From the NCBI GenBank assembly GCA_934317215.1, contig CAKREH010000011.1:35631-99630 (forward strand): a DNA stretch of 64,000 bases, in the 5' to 3' direction. A program made the position numbers and the translations under genes. The notes under the pieces are model-generated. The model made no database searches. It had not been told where the DNA came from and was given only the letters and a program-made list of their open reading frames with translations. This DNA is from an uncultured Roseburia sp. GTDB taxonomy: Bacteria; Bacillota; Clostridia; Lachnospirales; Lachnospiraceae. Positions 58,788-64,000 of this stretch are shown piece after piece; the first letter of the stretch is position 1, and the number at the start of each line of letters is the position of its first letter.

Positions 58788-60110
58788 CTACAATTCTACA
58801 AGACTCTTGCTTTTCCATTTTCCGCTCTTCCATCTAAGCACCATTCCAACAGCTCTCGCACACTCATCACCTGCCATGGCAATATATGCTCCTACTGCCT
58901 GAAGTCCCATATGTATTCCAAGAAAATATGTTCCACCAACTGCAAACAGATACATAAATATCGCACCCATTATAACCGGAAAAACCGCATCTCCACTGGT
59001 TTTTAATGCCTGACCATATACAAGATTCGTCACCCTTCCAAATTCAAGGAATATATCTACTATTAACAGCCTTACCACAAGATTTATCATTTGTGCATCA
59101 TCCGTAAATATATGAACTATAAAATGTCCGGATATCGCAAATGTCACAGAGAAGCACGTCGCTGTTATAAGACCATATACCACAGCTTTCCGCGTACCCC
59201 TGTCACATTCTTCAAACTCCTTTGATCCAATTCTCCAGCCGGTCATAATAGCATTAGCCTGTGCAAGTGCAGCTCCTATACAATACGAGAAATTTGCTAT
59301 CTGCATAGCATATGAACGGGCTGTAACATTCATTCCGACTGCATCCATCTGATTCATAAATCTTACTATAAGTGTCATCGCTACATTATAAAGTGCTGTT
59401 TCAAATGCAGAAGGAAAACCTATCTTAACAATCTGCGCAAGTATCTTCCGTGGCGGAATGCGCTCCGGGCTCTGCTTTGCCTTTATCAGTACAGCACCCA
59501 TGCCTGCTACAATGATAAGGTTCACAACTTTTGAAATAACTGTGGCAATAGCAACTCCCATTACTCCCCAATGAAATACAAACAGGAACACTGAATTAAA
59601 TATGATATTAATGGCATTTCCTGCAATCGTTCCTATCAAGGAATGCTTTGTATATCCAAACACTCTGAGATAGCTGGAAAAAATGGGAATAAGCGCATTT
59701 AAAAAACATGCACCTCCAACAATTTTAAGGTATGTTTCTGCCGGCTCAAGCAAAGCCGGAGCAATACTTACGATTCTAAGTATTTCTCCAGAAAAAAAGG
59801 CAATAAAAACCGACATAAGGATACCAGTCAGTGCGTTAAACATAAGTCCAAGCTGTCTGGCCTGATATGCAATTCCAGGTCTCCCCGCTCCGATATTTTG
59901 TGACATAACTGCTACCATACCGGATGATATTACCCCGAACATGATGATAAAAACACTTATATACGTATTTGCTGTTCCGACAGCTCCCACAGCCTGGTCG
60001 CTTACAGACGATAACATAAGTGTATCGACCATGCCTGAAAGCATATAAAATAAAGTCTCTAAGCATATTGGCACAGCCAGCTGTGTCAATGTTTTTCTTT
60101 CAGTTGCCAT
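58788..60110 (-). CDS. MATE family efflux transporter
   Basis: A 440-residue multidrug and toxic compound extrusion protein with 12 predicted membrane segments. LAVPICLETLFYMLSGMVDTLMLSSVSDQAVGAVGTANTYI is the family N-terminal signature, and YCIGAALAQANAIMTGWRIG lies in the second half. It probably exports a drug or metabolite by sodium or proton antiport. Followed at eight bases by an AraC regulator. Start after ATAGGAG. Divergent from proC. Confidence 0.92.
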   Translation of the reverse strand: MATERKTLTQLAVPICLETLFYMLSGMVDTLMLSSVSDQAVGAVGTANTYISVFIIMFGVISSGMVAVMSQNIGAGRPGIAYQARQLGLMFNALTGILMSVFIAFFSGEILRIVSIAPALLEPAETYLKIVGGACFLNALIPIFSSYLRVFGYTKHSLIGTIAGNAINIIFNSVFLFVFHWGVMGVAIATVISKVVNLIIVAGMGAVLIKAKQSPERIPPRKILAQIVKIGFPSAFETALYNVAMTLIVRFMNQMDAVGMNVTARSYAMQIANFSYCIGAALAQANAIMTGWRIGSKEFEECDRGTRKAVVYGLITATCFSVTFAISGHFIVHIFTDDAQMINLVVRLLIVDIFLEFGRVTNLVYGQALKTSGDAVFPVIMGAIFMYLFAVGGTYFLGIHMGLQAVGAYIAMAGDECARAVGMVLRWKSGKWKSKSLVEL

Positions 60111-60313
60111 GTTTTTCTCCTATGAAAACTAATATAACATATATTATCAATAATATGGTATTTTTCTGCATATTTCTTGTATAATATTATGCAAAAATTG
60201 CATTATTTCTACTTATTTACGAAGTGAATCAGCAAGTCTGTTAATTTTGCCCTGATCTGCATTATCATAGGAAAATATTTTATGATTCCACATTCTCATC
60301 TCTGCATAAAATG

Positions 60314-60342
60314 TTGACGTTTCCCCCCAAATAGACTAGGAT
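60314..60342 (+). promoter_or_regulatory. promoter of proC
   Basis: TTGACG (60314-60319) and TAGGAT (60337-60342) with exact 17-base spacing, about 40 bases before the proC ATG. Confidence 0.6.
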
Positions 60343-60381
60343 AGAATTTGAATGATAAATACGCAAAACAAGGAGGATTTT

Positions 60382-61191
60382 ATGTTAGATAAAATGATTG
60401 GTTTTATCGGTGCCGGCAACATGGGAAGTGCCATGATCGGCGGTATTCTGGATACATCTTTAGTGACGACCAGCCAGATCATCGCAAGTGCACACTCTCC
60501 TGAGACACTGGATAAAATCCGTACAAAATTTTCTATAGAGACAACCCAGTCAAATGAGGTCGTTGCCGAACGAAGCGATATTTTGTTTCTCGCTGTAAAA
60601 CCAAATAAATTTGCGGAAGTGCTTCCGCAGATCAAAGGTCATTTAAAACCGGACTGTATCGTAGTTTCGATCGCGGCCGGACAGCCGATCGCAAATATCG
60701 AGGCGCTGCTCGGTAAGGTCAGACTGATCCGCGCCATGCCAAACACCCCGGCGCTTGTAGGCGCTGCGATGAGTGCACTCTGTCCGAATGACAAGGTAAC
60801 GCCAGAAGAAGTAAAGCTCGTTGAGTCCTTATTCAACAGCTTCGGCCGTGCAGAAGTTGTACCGGAAAGCATGATGGATGCCGTTGTCGGCGTTTCCGGT
60901 TCTTCCCCTGCCTATGTCTATATGTTTATTGAGGCAATGGCAGACGCCGCTGTTGCAGACGGCATGCCGCGCGCACAGGCTTATAAATTTGCTGCCCAGT
61001 CTGTTTTGGGCGCCGCAAAAATGGTTTTAGAGACCGGAAAGCATCCGGGCGAATTAAAAGATGCTGTCTGCTCTCCGGGCGGTACGACCATTGAGGCAGT
61101 TGCAGCTTTAGAACATGGCGGTTTCCGCGATACTGTGATCAGTGCACAGCGCGCATGTTCTAAAAAATCATATGATATGAGTCAAAAATAA
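60382..61191 (+). CDS. proC: pyrroline-5-carboxylate reductase
   Basis: Last step of proline synthesis: reduces 1-pyrroline-5-carboxylate with NAD(P)H. The 269 residues start MLDKMIGFIGAGNMGSAMIGG (Rossmann), and the C-terminal VSGSSPAYVYMFIEAMADAAVADGMPRAQAYKFAAQSVLGAAKMV and DAVCSPGGTTIEAVAALE are the family signature. ATG at 60382 follows AAGGAGG. It is 15 bases before the amylase gene, so the two are co-transcribed, an unusual pairing of proline and starch metabolism. Confidence 0.96.
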   Translation: MLDKMIGFIGAGNMGSAMIGGILDTSLVTTSQIIASAHSPETLDKIRTKFSIETTQSNEVVAERSDILFLAVKPNKFAEVLPQIKGHLKPDCIVVSIAAGQPIANIEALLGKVRLIRAMPNTPALVGAAMSALCPNDKVTPEEVKLVESLFNSFGRAEVVPESMMDAVVGVSGSSPAYVYMFIEAMADAAVADGMPRAQAYKFAAQSVLGAAKMVLETGKHPGELKDAVCSPGGTTIEAVAALEHGGFRDTVISAQRACSKKSYDMSQK

Positions 61192-61206
61192 TTTGGAGGT
61201 TTTCTT

Positions 61207-62517
61207 ATGTGGGCTTACGAAAGTGTTTTTTATCAGATATATCCGCTTGGATTCTGCGGTGCTCCGTTTGAGAATGACGACGTTTTAGAACATCGCATTT
61301 TAAAGGTCAATGACTGGATTCCGCACATCAAAAAACTTGGCGCCAACGCCATCTATTTTTCCCCGGTCTTTGAGTCTGACACACACGGTTACAATACCAG
61401 GGATTATACAAAGATCGATACCAGACTCGGTACGAATGAAGACTTTGCCACAGTCTGTGCCAATCTTCATAAAGAAGGCATCAAAGTTGTATTAGACGGT
61501 GTATTCAACCATGTTGGCCGCGGTTTCTGGGCATTTCAGGATGTTTTGGAGAAAAAATGGGATTCCCCGTACAAAGACTGGTTCCACATCAGTTTTGACG
61601 GCAACTCAAACTATAACGACGGTCTGTGGTATGAGGGCTGGGAAGGTAACTACGATCTGGTCAAATTAAATCTCAGAAATGAAGATGTCATCCAGCACAT
61701 TTTTGCAGCGGTCAAAGGATGGGTGGAAGAATTTGATATCGACGGTCTGCGCCTCGACGTTGCATACTGCCTTGACCATGATTTCTTACGCCGCCTGCGC
61801 AGTTTCTGCGACAGCTTAAAACCGGACTTTTTCCTGGTCGGTGAGACATTACACGGCGATTACAACCAGTGGATGAACGATTCCATGCTGCACTCTGTGA
61901 CCAACTATGAGTGCTACAAAGGACTTTATTCCAGCTTCAACAGCATGAATATGTTTGAGATCAACCACTCCCTGCTGCGCCAGTTCGGACCGGACAACTG
62001 GACACTCTATAAGGGTAAACACCTGCTCTGCTTTGTGGACAATCACGATGTCACAAGAATCGCAAGTATTTTAACCAACGAAAAACATCTGCCGCTGATC
62101 TACGGCATGCTGTTCGGTATGCCAGGTATCCCGTGCGTTTACTACGGCAGTGAATGGGGTGCAAAAGCGAGAAAAGAAGAAGGTGATCCGGCTCTGCGTG
62201 CATGCTTTGACGCACCGGAATGGAACGATCTTTCTGAGACGATCAGCCGTCTCGCCGAGATCAAAAAGAATTCGAAAGCATTAAATTACGGTTCTTTCCG
62301 CTCTGTGCTCCTGACAAACCGCCAGTGCATTTTTGAGCGCAAGAGTGAACATGAGCGTATCTATGTAGCGATCAACGCGGATGAAAACAGTTTCCACGCA
62401 GATTTCGATGCCGGATGCGGCACGGCACAGGAACTGATCACCGATACCCCGCACGACTTTGGCGGTGGAACGGATCTTCCTGGTTATTCTGTTGCTATAT
62501 GGAAGATGGAACATTAA
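61207..62517 (+). CDS. GH13 alpha-amylase family glycosidase, cytoplasmic
   Basis: A 436-residue GH13 enzyme without signal peptide. Conserved regions: VLDGVFNHVG (region I), DGLRLDVAYCLDHDF (nucleophile Asp, region II), FFLVGETLHGDY (acid Glu, region III) and CFVDNHDVTRI (Asp, region IV), plus the C-terminal beta domain. It resembles small maltodextrin glucosidase / cyclomaltodextrinase-like enzymes, shorter than neopullulanases because there is no N-domain. Likely splits maltodextrins inside the cell. Immediately downstream of proC; followed by a strong hairpin terminator. Confidence 0.93.
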   Translation: MWAYESVFYQIYPLGFCGAPFENDDVLEHRILKVNDWIPHIKKLGANAIYFSPVFESDTHGYNTRDYTKIDTRLGTNEDFATVCANLHKEGIKVVLDGVFNHVGRGFWAFQDVLEKKWDSPYKDWFHISFDGNSNYNDGLWYEGWEGNYDLVKLNLRNEDVIQHIFAAVKGWVEEFDIDGLRLDVAYCLDHDFLRRLRSFCDSLKPDFFLVGETLHGDYNQWMNDSMLHSVTNYECYKGLYSSFNSMNMFEINHSLLRQFGPDNWTLYKGKHLLCFVDNHDVTRIASILTNEKHLPLIYGMLFGMPGIPCVYYGSEWGAKARKEEGDPALRACFDAPEWNDLSETISRLAEIKKNSKALNYGSFRSVLLTNRQCIFERKSEHERIYVAINADENSFHADFDAGCGTAQELITDTPHDFGGGTDLPGYSVAIWKMEH

Positions 62518-62674
62518 CCGGTTTTTATGCTGTATACACTTCGAGAAAATTTAACTCAGGCATACTTAGTTTTTCTTATTTTCGGACAACGGAACAAAAC
62601 AGACACAGCTTTGTGCAATTTGACAGTCAAAAAATTGAAAAGCACCTTTTGGCACTCGAATCCTGTATAAAAGA

Positions 62675-62747
62675 ACGGGAATCCGCAGTCCCGATGTCAT
62701 TGCTGTCATTTTCGTGACATCCGGGCTGTGCGTTCCCGTCCTTTTTC
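62675..62747. terminator. long bidirectional terminator between amylase and DUF1934 genes
   Basis: Outer stem ACGGGAA / TTCCCGT, then CGCAG / CTGTG-like pairing and an inner CCCGATGTCA / TGACATCCGGG stem, with TTTTT on the plus strand and TTCTTTT on the minus strand. It separates the plus-strand amylase from the minus-strand gene. Confidence 0.88.
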
Positions 62748-63203
62748 TCATTCTGCCCCTGTGATCCGGAAATCTCCCGCATCTTTTGACTTAATATTCA
62801 TTGTGATACAGCAGTCTGCCATATGCTCATAATTGACCTCGAGTTCGTAATTGACCTTGACATCAATATCATTTTCTGTCTCCTGCACATCCACACTTTT
62901 TGCGTCGATCCCGATCAGAAGGCTTCCATACGGCGTATAATAATAGGTCACATTCTTCCGGTTTTTTTCAAACATCATATGTACATTCGATACACCTCTC
63001 CTGGTGATATCCATAAAATCATCATTCAGTTTGATGATGTTTCGTGTTGTCTCGGAAAATCCCTCGTTGACTTCATCATAGATGATATAGTGTTTTCCAT
63101 TTTTTTTATAATAACTGCCGGATGTGATCAGTTCCACGGATTCACTCTCAGTTTCCGGTGAAAACTGAAGCCCGCTGATGGTTACCAGTACTTCTTTTGT
63201 CAT
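62748..63203 (-). CDS. DUF1934 (YwiB-like) protein
   Basis: A 151-residue beta-barrel type protein. EVLVTISGLQFSPETESESVELITSGSYYKKNGKHYIIYDE, and MFEKNRKNVTYYYTPYGSLLIGIDAKSVDVQETENDIDVKVNYELEVNYE match DUF1934, a lipocalin-like family of unknown function. ATG at 63203 follows GAGGATTAG, four codons after an alternative ATG whose spacing to a binding site is poor. It lies 70 bases from spoIIR and probably is transcribed from its own or the spoIIR promoter. Confidence 0.88.
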   Translation of the reverse strand: MTKEVLVTISGLQFSPETESESVELITSGSYYKKNGKHYIIYDEVNEGFSETTRNIIKLNDDFMDITRRGVSNVHMMFEKNRKNVTYYYTPYGSLLIGIDAKSVDVQETENDIDVKVNYELEVNYEHMADCCITMNIKSKDAGDFRITGAE

Positions 63204-63273
63204 TCTAATCCTCATTTCCTGTTGTTTCTTTACATCAGAACTATATTATACGCTTTTCGCCTGATATTCAATA

Positions 63274-63921
63274 CTATTTTTCATCATACAGCCCTTTTAA
63301 AATTTCAAATGACTTAAATTTTACCTGATAATCTCCGGAAGCAAGTACCTGCTGATATTCATCTTCCGACAAAACTCTTTTTAGTGAACTTTTTGCATCC
63401 TCATCAATCACCTCGTACATGGTATCCGAAAAGCACATGTTCGGGTACATCACACACCACCAGTTGTGCCCTTTTCCCGCTCCGATCACAATCTCAAGCG
63501 CCTCATAATTTCCCGCCGGAAATGTATACGCACCATACGTTTTTACCGGAAAATCCGTATCTGTCAGACAGATATCCACATCATAGTCATAACCTCTCTC
63601 CGCAATGACTTTCTCTGCCGTCTGCTTCATGTTCTCCATATTTTCGCATATCAAAGTCTCCGATCTGCTGCGGTTTCCTGCCTCTTTTAAAATCCCTGAC
63701 ATTTTGATTCCAACTGCATCCCGCACGGCAAGTTTTAAATTCTGATCCTCCTTCGTGTCACTGTTTGCGATCACATGAAAACGTATGATCTTTTCTGCGA
63801 TGCCTTTTTGCATCTCAAGCCGCTGCTCGTACCGTAACCCGGCAATGCAGGCAATGGAAAATAAAAAAAACAGGGTTATGTAAAGGGAATCTTTTTTTGA
63901 TTTTATGGTTGGAAATTTCAT
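63274..63921 (-). CDS. spoIIR: stage II sporulation protein R
   Basis: Signals from the forespore to the mother cell to trigger SpoIIGA processing of pro-sigma-E. The 215 residues have an N-terminal membrane segment (about 13-28), then IIRFHVIANSDTKEDQNLKLAVRDAV, and GAYTFPAGNYEALEIVIGAGKGHNWWCVMYPNMCF, which are hallmarks of SpoIIR (PF09551). ATG at 63921 follows GAGGAG; the in-frame extension is unlikely. A candidate sigma-F promoter lies 30-50 bases upstream. Proof that the organism belongs to a sporulating lineage. Confidence 0.94.
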   Translation of the reverse strand: MKFPTIKSKKDSLYITLFFLFSIACIAGLRYEQRLEMQKGIAEKIIRFHVIANSDTKEDQNLKLAVRDAVGIKMSGILKEAGNRSRSETLICENMENMKQTAEKVIAERGYDYDVDICLTDTDFPVKTYGAYTFPAGNYEALEIVIGAGKGHNWWCVMYPNMCFSDTMYEVIDEDAKSSLKRVLSEDEYQQVLASGDYQVKFKSFEILKGLYDEK

Positions 63922-63943
63922 TGGAATACTCCTCGTATAATAA

Positions 63944-63973
63944 GTGTATGACCAATAGAAATGATGGTTATGC
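63944..63973 (-). promoter_or_regulatory. candidate sigma-F promoter of spoIIR
   Basis: On the minus strand GCATA (63969-63973), 15 bases, then GGTCATACAC (63944-63953). This fits sigma-F (-35 GYATA, -10 GGnnAnAnTR) at all but one position. spoIIR is transcribed by sigma-F in Bacillus subtilis. Confidence 0.6.
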
Positions 63974-64000
63974 ACTTATTCTTTCTATAGATTTATAGAT

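Noticed and set aside
1..64000. tRNA, rRNA, integrase, transposase or phage genes
   Set aside because: None could be recognised on either strand.

Overview
The window reads as a chromosomal segment of a spore-forming, anaerobic, low-to-moderate GC Firmicute, most likely a Lachnospiraceae gut bacterium close to Roseburia / Eubacterium rectale. This rests on spoIIR and a SpoIID-like protein, strong AGGAGG ribosome binding sites, an orphan crotonase with highly biased codons (butyrate metabolism), a glmS ribozyme, YesM/YesN two-component pairs, and several Lachnospiraceae-type small membrane proteins. Almost every gene lies on the minus strand. The plus-strand exceptions are the SpoIID-like gene, a polysaccharide deacetylase-like gene, crotonase, proC and an amylase. 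I saw no rRNA, tRNA, CRISPR array, insertion sequence or prophage.

Layout, left to right. 1-5.1 kb: minus-strand run truA-recJ-chemoreceptor-like protein-alpha/beta hydrolase, then a DUF1002 protein cut by the window edge; truA has a leader with a terminator-like hairpin. 5.3-6.5 kb: a SpoIID-like/peptidoglycan-binding protein. 6.7-8.8 kb: glmS behind a self-cleaving glmS ribozyme. 9-19.6 kb: a sugar (galactose-type, Mgl) ABC transporter followed by a YesN/YesM two-component system and two further periplasmic-binding-protein-like proteins, probably a sensing module for the same sugar. 19.8-24.2 kb: a C_GCAxxG_C_C protein and the purine operon purE-purM-purN-purD, ended by a 25-bp-stem terminator. 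24.3-29.6 kb: M29-type aminopeptidase, HD hydrolase, small membrane protein, deacetylase-like protein, VanZ-like protein and pyrE. 29.8-32.5 kb: a lipoprotein serpin in line with an ECF sigma factor and its probable membrane anti-sigma factor. 32.6-41.4 kb: SEC-C/pRiA4b-ORF3 fusion, small lipoprotein, polysaccharide deacetylase, NatAB-like ABC exporter, DUF4190-like membrane protein, a GT2 glycosyltransferase and UDP-galactopyranose mutase. 41.8-45.3 kb: mutY, a class I/II aminotransferase and crotonase.

45.5-57.8 kb holds the most unusual block: an apparent 11-gene, roughly 9.7-kb operon that starts with a polar amino-acid-type ABC importer and continues with a cytidylate-kinase-like protein, an SDR, four FAD/iron-sulfur subunits resembling HcnABC / octopine oxidase / hydroxyproline dehydrogenase complexes, an ornithine-cyclodeaminase-like enzyme and an iron alcohol dehydrogenase. 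A PucR-type regulator lies upstream; a RhuM gene sits between regulator and operon. I infer import and oxidation of an amine, imino acid or opine-like compound in an anaerobe. 57.9-64 kb: AraC regulator with MATE exporter, proC with a GH13 enzyme, a DUF1934 protein and spoIIR with a sigma-F-like promoter.

Small-scale structure is also notable. Two genes end in in-phase tandem triplications that contain the stop codon, and purN is followed by a degenerate copy of its own 3' end. Two similar terminator-like hairpins precede the PucR gene and the ABC operon. A TGTGAAAA/TTTTCACA palindrome recurs in front of three unrelated genes.
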